NCBI GenBank assembly: GCA_030266465.1
Contig: JAJDIA010000006.1
Span: 1-42,639 of the forward strand
DNA from: Parabacteroides sp. OttesenSCG-928-G21
GTDB taxonomy: Bacteria > Bacteroidota > Bacteroidia > Bacteroidales > Tannerellaceae
Direction of reading: 5' to 3'
Length of the DNA: 42,639 nucleotides
Shown here: positions 1 through 9,050 of the stretch, in pieces
Layout: every line of letters begins with the position of its first letter
How positions within the stretch are numbered: position 1 is the stretch's first letter
Program-made: the position numbers and the translations under genes
The notes under the pieces: generated by a model
Told to the model about the DNA's origin: nothing
What the model saw: the letters and a program-made list of their open reading frames with translations, nothing else
The model's database searches: none

Positions 1-282
1 AAGAAAGTTGTAGGTGTAAATTTCCGGCGCCGGTGTGTTAATTGTAAGTTCCCACACGCCATTGCTGTTTTTCGTCAAAGTTTCGGTATCTGTATAGGCA
101 GCCATCCATGAGCCATAGAGTTTTACCTCTTTAGCGTTGGGTGCACTAAAACGGAACGTAACTTTGTTTCCACTAAACTCCGGAGAGACAATAGCCTCTC
201 TGCTTCCAACATTTACCAACTCCTGCGCAATCGCCGGAAAGACGAACATACAGGTCAAAAGAATTGCTAATACTTTCTTCAT
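1..282 (-). CDS. Partial secreted esterase, N-terminal part with signal peptide and Ig-like/CBM48-type N-domain (CE1-type esterase family likely); continues past the window edge
   Basis: Reverse strand from ATG at 282 reads MKKVLAILLTCMFVFPAIAQELVNVGSREAIVSPEFSGNKVTFRFSAPNAKEVKLYGSWMAAYTDTETLTKNSNGVWELTIPTPAPEIYTYNFL, open to the window edge. Confidence 0.7.
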   Translation of the reverse strand, partial: MKKVLAILLTCMFVFPAIAQELVNVGSREAIVSPEFSGNKVTFRFSAPNAKEVKLYGSWMAAYTDTETLTKNSNGVWELTINTPAPEIYTYNFL

Positions 283-374
283 AACATTTAGATTAATTAG
301 GTTTAATAAAATTATAATTCATGTTTTAACTCTCAATTTCAATTTTCAATTTTCAATTCTCCATTTTCCATTAA

Positions 375-1766
375 TTACTCCACGTCCAACGCCATCACAA
401 ACCCCGATTCCTCCGTATAGGGCAACCATTCCGGACGATTGTCTGTATTCGGATTACCGGTTTTTATAAAGGAGGTCCAGTAGTCTGTCATTTTAGCGCT
501 CAGCGCATGATCGCCATCGGTCATCGGACGCCAGCATCTATCTAAAGTACCGAAGACGTACCATAATTCGGAGGAGTGGAAGGCGCCGGCATTGTCGCCC
601 GGAAGTTCACGGCGGAAATCATAAAGATAGGCGGGCTTGCGTCCGAGTTTGACCAGTTCCAACGAGAAGTCATAATAGGGCTGACCAACTTTGGCAAAGC
701 CCATATCATCCTTTGTGCCGCCCAGCATATAAGGGATGTTGGGTATCACGCCGGAACGGACGTTCGTAGCGAAATCGGCTGTTGACATATAACCGTCAAC
801 GATGGGCGAGAGTGTTACGGAGAGTCTTTTTGTCCGCCAGTCAGCCTGTAGTTCTTGCAGGTCGCTGAAAGAGAGTTTGCGCATCTCCTCTAAGGTAGTT
901 ATGCCGGATTCGTCGAAAGCGGCTTTGCTCTGTTGTTCTATTTCGGCTAATGTTCTTCCTCCGCCCAGACCCAGGCCGCTCAAACCGCCACCGCTTTGAA
1001 TGATGGCTTTTTTAATCTTGCCTTTGGTGAGTGGTGAACCCAATAGGTTCTGGACACTGCCTGCTCCGGCGCTTTGGCCGAATATGGTGATGTTGTCGGG
1101 GTCGCCACCGAATTGGGCGATATTCTCCTGTATCCAGTTGAGCGCCGCGATCTGGTCGAGGATGCCGTAGTTGCCGGATACGTGGTTATCACTTTCTTCA
1201 CTCAACAGCGGATGTGTGAGGAAGCCGAAGATTCCCAGGCGGTAGTTGAGCGTTACGAGAATAACACCGCGCTCGGCAAACGCCTCTCCGTCGAACTCTA
1301 TTTCATGTCCGAATCCTTGTGTATAGGCACCGCCGTGAATCCACATGGCTACGGGGAGTTTGGCCTCCGGTTTTCCTGCTACGGGGGTCCATACGTTTAG
1401 AAAGAGGCAGTCTTCGCTACGTTCGGGGTCGCCGTCAGCGAAGAATTCTTTGGTATAATCGACAACACCGGGAGCGCTTTCCCGGGTGCTGAGTACTTTG
1501 TCTCCTTGTGGGGCGGCAGCGCCAAAGGTGTCGGCCACTTTAATTCCTTCCCAGGCGACTACCGGTTGTGGTGCTTTCCATCGTAGATCTCCTACCGGGG
1601 GAGCGGCATAAGGTATACCTTTATAAACTAAGATGCCCGGGACAGCGGTTTCGATCCCTTGTACTTGACCACCTGTAATGTTAAGAACCGGATTTATGTC
1701 GGCTTGTTCGCAGCTTGTGAAAAGAGCAATAGATAATAATAGTCCGTAGATTTTAAGCCATTTCAT
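375..1766 (-). CDS. Carboxylesterase type B (para-nitrobenzyl esterase-like) lipoprotein
   Basis: 463 aa; lipobox-like LFTSCEQ; GIPYAAPPVGDLRWKAPQP, EDCLFLNVWTP and GQSAGAGSV nucleophile elbow motifs. Confidence 0.93.
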   Translation of the reverse strand: MKWLKIYGLLLSIALFTSCEQADINPVLNITGGQVQGIETAVPGILVYKGIPYAAPPVGDLRWKAPQPVVAWEGIKVADTFGAAAPQGDKVLSTRESAPGVVDYTKEFFADGDPERSEDCLFLNVWTPVAGKPEAKLPVAMWIHGGAYTQGFGHEIEFDGEAFAERGVILVTLNYRLGIFGFLTHPLLSEESDNHVSGNYGILDQIAALNWIQENIAQFGGDPDNITIFGQSAGAGSVQNLLGSPLTKGKIKKAIIQSGGGLSGLGLGGGRTLAEIEQQSKAAFDESGITTLEEMRKLSFSDLQELQADWRTKRLSVTLSPIVDGYMSTADFATNVRSGVIPNIPYMLGGTKDDMGFAKVGQPYYDFSLELVKLGRKPAYLYDFRRELPGDNAGAFHSSELWYVFGTLDRCWRPMTDGDHALSAKMTDYWTSFIKTGNPNTDNRPEWLPYTEESGFVMALDVE

Positions 1767-2003
1767 ACTTCGTAGTTTTTGAGATGTAAAGTTATCCGTG
1801 TAAAGGAATACAAAATGTTTTAATTGTTCAATTAATTTATGTATTTGTTCATTTGTAATTCTTCTTCTGCCCTTTTCTATTATAAATGTGGGGAATAAAT
1901 AATAAAAGCCAGGTGAAGAAATAAAATCACCACTTTCTTAAACCAATTTTGAAATGGAAGTGTTGTACTTGTAAACGATAGTCAATTTAAGCTAATATAA
2001 TTT

Positions 2004-3704
2004 ATGGAATGGTTTATTAAAACACTACAAAATGCGCCGGAAATAGCCATATTTCTCACGCTGGCTTTAGGATTTGCCGTAGGAAAAATAAAAATTAAAG
2101 GCTTTAGCCTTGGCGCCGTGACCGGTGTTTTGTTAATGGGTGTTCTGATCGGACAGATTGGGATTACTGTGTCTCCAACCGTTAAATCGGCATTTTTTCT
2201 GTTGTTCTTATTCGCCGTTGGTTATAGTGTAGGACCGCAATTCGTACAGGGACTTAAAAAGGATGGTCTGCCACAAATCGGATTTGCAGCCATTGTCTGT
2301 GTTGCCTGTCTGGCTGTTGCCTGGGGTGCGGCACTAATCGCTAGCTTTGATGTGGGGAATGCTGCCGGACTGCTGGCCGGTGCGAATACCATCTCAGCCG
2401 TTATCGGCGTGGCAACCGATACGATCAACCAATTGGCTATCGGCGAGGATCAAAAGCAGACCTTTATCAATCAGATCCCCGTAGCCTATGCTGTTACCTA
2501 TATTTTCGGGACAGCAGGTACAGCGTGGTTCCTTGCTTCCGTAGGTCCTAAGCTATTAGGGAAAGATATCATTGAACAAACCCGTGCATACGAAGCCTCT
2601 TTAGGCGGATCCATACAAGATGACGACAGCACAATGGAATATGCCTACGATGGCACCACCTTCCGTGTTGTAAAAGCCACTAGTAGTTTCTTTAATGAGG
2701 AACGAACAGTAGCCGACGTAGAAAAGATGCTGGTCAAAGAGGACTGGCCGGTCTACATTGAACGCATTCGTCCGCTTAATGGCGAAATCATTCAGGAGCC
2801 AACTGCTGATACAGCTATCCATAAAGGTGACCATTTAGTTATAAACGGCCCGCTTGAAACACTCTTGGCCGACGAAGACTCCTTAGGTGTTGAAGTAGCC
2901 GACATCGAATTGCTCGACTTCAGAGCCGAAGCGCTAAAGGTTATTGTCTCCAATAAAGAGGTGATCGGAAAGACTCTTCTCCGCCTGAAAACCTGTAAAG
3001 AACGGCATGGCGTCGTAATCCGTAAGATACATCGTGGAAAAGCCAGCCTTCCTTTGCTTAAAAATGTCAAACTGGAACGCGGGGATATCGTCGAACTAGA
3101 AGGCCGCAAGGCTGATGTCGACCGTTTCGCTGCCTACCTGGGCTACGCCGAGCGCCCCTCTACTATAACCGACTTGCTTTATGTTGGTCTGGGAATCTTC
3201 CTGGGAGGAATGCTGGGATCGATCGTTGTCAAAGCGGGGAACGTCCCGTTAAGCCTGAGCGCCAGTGGTGGCGTTCTGATCATGGGGATTATTTTCGGCT
3301 GGTTTCATTCCAAGAAACCGAACATCGGAGCCATACCGCAGTCCTCTATCTGGCTGATGAATAATCTGGGATTAAACCTCTTTATCGCCGTAGTCGGAAT
3401 AAATGCCGGCCCTGATTTTATTGCTGGTTTAAAAACCTCAGGTGTAAGCCTTTTCGTGGCAGGTGTGTTTGTTAGTATCCTACCTATGCTGATTGGCATA
3501 CTATTAGGGCGCTACGTTTTCAAATTCCATCCGGCTATTACGCTGGGCGCTTGTGCAGGGTCCCGTACGACTACCGCCGCTTTGGGAGCTATACAGGACG
3601 CGCTGAAGAGTAAGGTGCCCGCTCTTTCATACACAACAACCTATGCCGTAGGAAATACTCTATTAATCATTTGGGGTGTTGTCATCGTATTACTAATGAG
3701 TTAA
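2004..3704 (+). CDS. aspT: Aspartate:alanine antiporter, AspT/YidE-YbjL family, with two TrkA-C/RCK_C-like domains
   Basis: 566 aa; duplicated membrane halves around a soluble double RCK_C region; immediately upstream of an aspartate 4-decarboxylase gene. Confidence 0.88.
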   Translation: MEWFIKTLQNAPEIAIFLTLALGFAVGKIKIKGFSLGAVTGVLLMGVLIGQIGITVSPTVKSAFFLLFLFAVGYSVGPQFVQGLKKDGLPQIGFAAIVCVACLAVAWGAALIASFDVGNAAGLLAGANTISAVIGVATDTINQLAIGEDQKQTFINQIPVAYAVTYIFGTAGTAWFLASVGPKLLGKDIIEQTRAYEASLGGSIQDDDSTMEYAYDGTTFRVVKATSSFFNEERTVADVEKMLVKEDWPVYIERIRPLNGEIIQEPTADTAIHKGDHLVINGPLETLLADEDSLGVEVADIELLDFRAEALKVIVSNKEVIGKTLLRLKTCKERHGVVIRKIHRGKASLPLLKNVKLERGDIVELEGRKADVDRFAAYLGYAERPSTITDLLYVGLGIFLGGMLGSIVVKAGNVPLSLSASGGVLIMGIIFGWFHSKKPNIGAIPQSSIWLMNNLGLNLFIAVVGINAGPDFIAGLKTSGVSLFVAGVFVSILPMLIGILLGRYVFKFHPAITLGACAGSRTTTAALGAIQDALKSKVPALSYTTTYAVGNTLLIIWGVVIVLLMS

Positions 3705-3755
3705 ATATTTATATAAAGCAATTATTCAGAATAAACGTATAAAAACAATAGAATC

Positions 3756-5399
3756 ATGGACATCGAAAAACTAAAAACATCACGCCGTCGTGAACAACAA
3801 CTTGAACAACTAAGTCCGTTTGAGTTGAAAGACAGTTTAATCACACTCGCTTCCGATCAACAGAAGAAACCGGTAAAAACCATGCTTAATGCCGGACGTG
3901 GAAACCCCAACTGGACAGCCTCCACGCCACGCGAAGCCTTCTTTACCTTAGGACAATTCGGTATCGAGGAATGTAAACGCAATATGTCGCACCCAAGCGG
4001 CCTGTCCGGCGTTCCGCAAAAGGAGGGGATCGCAAAGCGCTTTGAAGCCTTCCTGAAAGAACATAATAACTATCCCGGTGTAGAACTACTCAAGGGAATG
4101 TATAAATACGGTATCAATAAACACAGCTTCGATCCCGACGCCTGGGTCTTTGAACTCGCTGAAGGCATCATTGGCGACCAGTATCCAAGTCCGGTTCGCA
4201 TGCTGAAACACACCGAAGTAATCGTACACGATTACATCATTCAGGAAATGTGTGGCAACGAACCCAGCCGCGGCGGTAAGTTTGATCTCTTTGCCGTAGA
4301 GGGTGGAACAGCAGCTATGTGCTATATCTTCGACTCGCTTATCGAGAACCGTCTGTTGAAGAAAGGAGATAAAATCGCCCTTGGCGTTCCTGTATTCACC
4401 CCTTATCTGGAGATACCGGAGCTGGAGCGTTATAACTTTAAAGTAACCTACATCCACGGATCAGCCAAAGACGAAGATGGAAACTCCACCTTCCAATACC
4501 CGGATTCCGAATTAGATAAACTGGGCGACAAATCCATTAAAGCCTTCTTTATCGTAAACCCAAGTAACCCTACATCCGTAGAAATCTGCGACAAATGCCG
4601 CAAATACCTGGTTAAGGTCGTAAAAAACCTCAACCCGAACCTCATGATTCTTACAGACGACGTATACGGCACCTTCGTTAACGGCTTCCGGTCGCTCATG
4701 AACGAACTGCCACAAAATACACTCTGCGTCTATTCTTTCTCCAAGTATTTCGGAGCAACAGGCTGGCGTTTAGGCGTAATTGCCCTTTATGAAGACAATA
4801 TCTATGACGATATGCTCTCTGCCATCCCGGAAAAAGACAAAGAAAAGCTGGCTAAACAATACGAAAGCCTCACGCTTTATCCCGCCCGGCTCAAGTTTAT
4901 TGACCGCCTTGTCGCCGACAGTCGCCAGGTAGCCTTAAACCATACCGCCGGACTCTCTTTACCCCAACAAATGCAGATGTTGCTATTCGCCTCGTTTGCC
5001 CTGCTGGATAAGGAGAACAACTATAAGAAAGCTTGTAATGATCTGATCCAGAATCGCTACAACTTATTATGGGAAGGGCTGAACATCCCCGTTACTCCGG
5101 ACCCTGAACGCGCCGCCTATTATAGCGAAATAGACCTGCGTGAATGGGCCATGAAGAACTACGGAAAAGAATTCGTCGCCTTCCTTGAAAAGAACTTCGA
5201 GCCGGTTGACATCGTATTCCGCCTTGCCGAACTATCATCTATTGTACTGCTTAACGGCGGTGGATTTGCAGGTCCCGAGTGGTCTGTACGCGTATCCCTC
5301 GCTAATCTTAACGATGAAGATTACAGTATCATCGGAAAAGAACTGGCAGAGACCATGCAGGACTACGTAGATGCCTGGAAAAGTACATTGAAGAAATAA
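3756..5399 (+). CDS. aspD: Aspartate 4-decarboxylase / bifunctional aspartate aminotransferase (PLP fold type I)
   Basis: 547 aa; PSNPTSVEI, LTDDVYGTF and YSFSKYFGATGWRLG motifs; N-terminal NAGRGNPNW. Confidence 0.92.
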   Translation: MDIEKLKTSRRREQQLEQLSPFELKDSLITLASDQQKKPVKTMLNAGRGNPNWTASTPREAFFTLGQFGIEECKRNMSHPSGLSGVPQKEGIAKRFEAFLKEHNNYPGVELLKGMYKYGINKHSFDPDAWVFELAEGIIGDQYPSPVRMLKHTEVIVHDYIIQEMCGNEPSRGGKFDLFAVEGGTAAMCYIFDSLIENRLLKKGDKIALGVPVFTPYLEIPELERYNFKVTYIHGSAKDEDGNSTFQYPDSELDKLGDKSIKAFFIVNPSNPTSVEICDKCRKYLVKVVKNLNPNLMILTDDVYGTFVNGFRSLMNELPQNTLCVYSFSKYFGATGWRLGVIALYEDNIYDDMLSAIPEKDKEKLAKQYESLTLYPARLKFIDRLVADSRQVALNHTAGLSLPQQMQMLLFASFALLDKENNYKKACNDLIQNRYNLLWEGLNIPVTPDPERAAYYSEIDLREWAMKNYGKEFVAFLEKNFEPVDIVFRLAELSSIVLLNGGGFAGPEWSVRVSLANLNDEDYSIIGKELAETMQDYVDAWKSTLKK

Positions 5400-5426
5400 G
5401 ACATTCACAATTAAAAATAGAACATT

Positions 5427-6494
5427 ATGAAAACAAGAAACTTAAGAAGTATATGCGGAATGCTGATAATGGCTCTTTTAGTTTCATTTACAGCAGCAGC
5501 GCAGGGGAAACCCACCATATATATCCTGGCAACAGGCGGCACCATAGCCGGACAAGGGGCAACCAACATCGCCGCAGGTTATAAAGCCGGAGTCATTACA
5601 GTAGACCAACTGGTAAACGCCGTTCCCGGACTGGATCAGGTGGCCACGATTAAAGCCGAACAGGTAGCCAACATTGGTAGTCAGGACATGAACGACGAGG
5701 TATGGCTAAAACTCGCCAAGCGTGTAAACGAACTGCTGAAACAGCCCGATGTAGACGGTATCGTAATTACCCACGGAACCGACACACAGGAAGAAACAGC
5801 TTATTTCCTGAATCTTACCGTCAAGAGTGACAAGCCTGTCGTATTAGTAGGCTCTATGCGCCCGTCTACCGCTATCAGCGCCGACGGTCCCCGTAACATC
5901 TATACCGCCGTTGCCTGTGCAGCCGATAAGGAATCAAAGGGTAGGGGAGTCATGGTGGTTATGGACGACAAGATATTAGGTGCCGACGATCTGACGAAGA
6001 CCAACACCATCTACGTCGAAACCTTTCAGAACCCAAACTACGGCCCATTGGGCATCATGTATAACGGAAAGCCTGTTTATAGCCGTACGACGCTGAAACG
6101 TCACACCTATAACTCCGAATTTGATGTAACGAATCTTACCGCACTCCCCCGGGTGGAAATAGTCCTGAGCTACTCCAACGCTACAGACCTCTTTATCCAC
6201 TCAGCCGTGAATGCCGGAGCGAAAGGGATCGTTACGGCAGGTGTAGGTAACGGAAACGTAACCACCCTGATGCAAAACGCCATGGCCGAAGCCGTTAAGA
6301 AAGGCGTAGCCGTCGTTCGTTCCTCACGCATTATGACAGGCCCGGCCGCACAATGGGATGAGATAGACGACGACAAATACGGTTTTACCGCCTCCTGGTT
6401 TATCAACCCCTACCGTGCCCGTGTATTGCTCATGTTAGCATTGACAAAAACCAATGACTATAAAGAGATACAACGCATGTTTGTAGAATACTAA
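5427..6494 (+). CDS. ansB: Type II L-asparaginase with signal peptide
   Basis: 355 aa; signal peptide ending AAAQG; ILATGGTIAG and VITHGTDTQEETAYFLNL active-site motifs. Confidence 0.95.
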   Translation: MKTRNLRSICGMLIMALLVSFTAAAQGKPTIYILATGGTIAGQGATNIAAGYKAGVITVDQLVNAVPGLDQVATIKAEQVANIGSQDMNDEVWLKLAKRVNELLKQPDVDGIVITHGTDTQEETAYFLNLTVKSDKPVVLVGSMRPSTAISADGPRNIYTAVACAADKESKGRGVMVVMDDKILGADDLTKTNTIYVETFQNPNYGPLGIMYNGKPVYSRTTLKRHTYNSEFDVTNLTALPRVEIVLSYSNATDLFIHSAVNAGAKGIVTAGVGNGNVTTLMQNAMAEAVKKGVAVVRSSRIMTGPAAQWDEIDDDKYGFTASWFINPYRARVLLMLALTKTNDYKEIQRMFVEY

Positions 6495-6511
6495 GAAGAA
6501 AGGAGATTAAA

Positions 6512-7597
6512 ATGAAAAAGATACCCCTCATCATAGGCACATTGCTGCTCACAATAAGCGCAATGGCCCAACACCGCGAGAGCCATAACTTCCTTGATAG
6601 GTTGTTATGGGACGACCGTATGCTCAACATCATGCTCGACACTCGTGTCGATCTGCAGGCCGATCTTAATAGTAGCGACCTGGAAAACCTCACCTTCCAC
6701 GGACAGACCATTAAACTCTGGATCGTCGGCGAGGTTGTACCCGGCGTCCGTTACCGTGTGCGCCAGCGTCTTAACAAACCACAAACGTTACAACGCGAAG
6801 GCTACTCCACAGCTACCGACCAGGCATGGATCGCTCTCGACGCAGGTAAACACTTTACCTTCACCATCGGAAAGCAATCCGTACAGTTCGGGACCTTTGA
6901 ATACGACTATAACCCGGCAGATATCTACCAGCCAACCATGACATTCGACGACCTCGATGCCTATAAAACCGGTTTGGATATCGCCTATAAAGTCGCTAAA
7001 CAAACGTTTCACCTGCAATTTGTGAACTCGGATGCTACGCAGTTCGCCAACTACGAATACCGTAATAAAGCTATGGCTGCCCTGCTACTTTGGGAGGGCG
7101 ACCTGTTTAACAGCCTTCTGAAAACCCGTTGGGGCGTAGGAAGTTTCCAGCATAGTAAGAAGAAATTCTACAACTGGCTGACGCTGGGTACACAGCTCAA
7201 CCTGGGTCATTTCACGACCGAATTAGACTATTACCTGGGACCTCGTAATATGGACTACGGTTCCGTAGTAGGAGTCAGCGATTTAGGTTCACGCTACGTG
7301 CGTGACCAATCCCTTGCGCTCAACTTCAAGTATAACTTCGGCAAGTGGCGTCCTTTCCTGAAAGGAACCTGGAATCAGCGTCATGATAAAGACTTCGGCA
7401 GCAATGCCTATGAGAGCCTCGGAATACAGGCCGTTGTTGAATTCTATCCCTTTACAAACCAGTACACGAAAGATCTGCGTTTCCATGCTGCCTATGCCTA
7501 TGGAAATACCGACTTTCAAGGCGAATTCAACAACCTCAGCAGCAAAGACACCCACATGATCCTTGTAGGAACCCGGTGGTTGTTTAAGGCGAAATAA
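6512..7597 (+). CDS. Outer-membrane porin-like beta-barrel (alginate-export/OprD-like)
   Basis: 361 aa; signal peptide; amphipathic alternating strands; FTIGKQSVQFGTFEYDYNPADIYQP; follows ansB by 17 nt. Confidence 0.7.
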   Translation: MKKIPLIIGTLLLTISAMAQHRESHNFLDRLLWDDRMLNIMLDTRVDLQADLNSSDLENLTFHGQTIKLWIVGEVVPGVRYRVRQRLNKPQTLQREGYSTATDQAWIALDAGKHFTFTIGKQSVQFGTFEYDYNPADIYQPTMTFDDLDAYKTGLDIAYKVAKQTFHLQFVNSDATQFANYEYRNKAMAALLLWEGDLFNSLLKTRWGVGSFQHSKKKFYNWLTLGTQLNLGHFTTELDYYLGPRNMDYGSVVGVSDLGSRYVRDQSLALNFKYNFGKWRPFLKGTWNQRHDKDFGSNAYESLGIQAVVEFYPFTNQYTKDLRFHAAYAYGNTDFQGEFNNLSSKDTHMILVGTRWLFKAK

Positions 7598-7644
7598 ACA
7601 ATATATCGATGCGATTTACGCTAAATCCTTCGAACAAACAACCG

Positions 7645-7685
7645 ACAGGTGAGAATACACTATTCTCGCCTGTTTGTTTTTATAA
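7645..7685 (+). terminator. Rho-independent terminator after the asp operon
   Basis: ACAGGTGAGAATA-cac-TATTCTCGCCTGT hairpin followed by TTGTTTTTAT. Confidence 0.8.
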
Positions 7686-7873
7686 CCTTACCTAAGGCGG
7701 TCTGTTATGTCCGTCTTCAGTAACACACCCTGAAGCATACCTCTTTTCTTTGATCCTACGATGCGTATTGGTAAGTAATACCCCCATCCCCTCTCTAATC
7801 GCTTTTGTCTTAATTGTCGTCATAACTAAGATTTTTAATTGGTTATCCATGCTCTTTCTAAACAGGTCTGACC

Positions 7874-8019
7874 GCGCGAATCAGCCGTTTTACATCATCT
7901 GCTCTGTATAAATAACAATCTTCTGCCGCAAAGGGTTACGGGCTTAAAGGCAACGCTTAACCATTTTTTACGATTCGCCTAAAAGGTAACAAAAGGGCAT
8001 CTAAACGGCTAATTCGCGC
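7874..8019. repeat. 17-bp long-range inverted repeat pair enclosing about 112 bp
   Basis: Left arm GCGCGAATCAGCCGTTT (7874-7890); right arm AAACGGCTAATTCGCGC (8003-8019); complementary at 16 of 17 positions. Confidence 0.7.
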
Positions 8020-8047
8020 ATTTTACCCCAGAATATAGGGTGTTTTG

Positions 8048-8157
8048 CGATGAATTTGCGAACAACACCCGAACAACACCCGAAGAAGACCCGAAGGAGT
8101 TCCGAAGGATGTCCGAACACCACCCGAAGGGTATCCGAAGAAAGTCCGAAAAAGATG
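8048..8157. repeat. 11-bp degenerate tandem repeat array (CGAA every 11 bp)
   Basis: CGAACAACACC CGAACAACACC CGAAGAAGACC CGAAGGAGTTC CGAAGGATGTC CGAACACCACC CGAAGGGTATC CGAAGAAAGTC CGAAAAAGATG, contiguous from 8059; preceded by an in-phase degenerate unit CGATGAATTTG. Confidence 0.95.
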
Positions 8158-8558
8158 GGGTGAAATGGGGTGGGACAGGATTACAAATATTAACAAAAAA
8201 TTGTCCCATCTGAAGGGGTCTGTAATCGTTTGTTGCTCAATGCGCTTCCGAAGGGTTTTTATAGGACAATTTCTGTATGTTAAGAGATTTAAGTTAATCC
8301 GGGTTAAATCTCTCATTAACATGGTGTTGTATATTTTAACGTTCTTTGTGGCGATGGGATTCTTCCACCGTCTGATTTGTCCCTTTTCAGTGCGCTGACC
8401 GATGGGGTAAAGGGGTGTTTGTGGTGATGAGCGGATAAATGAGTGGTAATTATCTGTTTTTCAATGGTTGTGGGTTGTTTTTTTGCTGTGTTTCGCTGCT
8501 GTTCAGAAACGTCTGTTTTTTTTATTATAATCGGTAGAAAAAATAGTTAAAAGTTTTG

Positions 8559-8589
8559 TTTGTTATTTAAACAGAATTACTTATGTTTG
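8559..8589 (+). promoter_or_regulatory. Bacteroidetes-type primary sigma promoter for the hydrogenase operon
   Basis: TTTG (8559-8562) N19 TATGTTTG (8582-8589); matches TTTG-N19-TAnnTTTG; about 45 nt upstream of the first ATG. Confidence 0.75.
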
Positions 8590-8634
8590 TAAGGAAGGCA
8601 TAATCTCTACTAATTTCCCTAAAACTGAACCGTT

Positions 8635-9033
8635 ATGAATAAAGTGAAATCCTTAGACGATCTCCGCAAAATGCGAGAGTCTGTTCGCGCATCATTGGAT
8701 TTGCGTGAGAAAAGTGATCATCCCGATCAGATGGTGCAGGTTAAAGTCTCGATGGCCACCTGTGGAATAGCTACGGGGGCAAAGGAGATTATGAACTATT
8801 TTATAGAAGCGTTAAACCGTAAAAAGGTGGATGCGTTGGTTACACAAACCGGATGTATGGGTTATTGTTATGCTGAACCTACCGTTGAAATAACTTTACC
8901 TGGTAAGGACCCTCTTGTCTTTGGCTATGTAACGAAAGCCAAAGTGGATGAGTTGATTGACAAGTATATTAAGGAGGGAATACTTCTGGATGATATACTG
9001 CCAATTACTTATACTGTTGTAAAGCCTGAATAA
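8635..9033 (+). CDS. (2Fe-2S) ferredoxin-like hydrogenase subunit (HndB-like)
   Basis: 132 aa; MATCGIATGAKEIM and TGCMGYCYAEPTVEI; first gene of the hydrogenase cluster. Confidence 0.85.
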   Translation: MNKVKSLDDLRKMRESVRASLDLREKSDHPDQMVQVKVSMATCGIATGAKEIMNYFIEALNRKKVDALVTQTGCMGYCYAEPTVEITLPGKDPLVFGYVTKAKVDELIDKYIKEGILLDDILPITYTVVKPE

Positions 9034-9050
9034 ATACAACTTTTACTATT

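Noticed and set aside
137-469. 110-aa + strand ORF across the gap between the two esterase genes
   Set aside because: Overlaps both minus-strand esterase genes and has no recognisable domain; likely a shadow ORF.
8009-8322. Minus-strand ORFs 8009-8209 and 8023-8322 with 11-aa periodicity (RTFFGYPSGGV...)
   Set aside because: The periodicity follows from the 11-bp DNA repeat read in frame every 33 bp; two frames are open and no protein family is evident.
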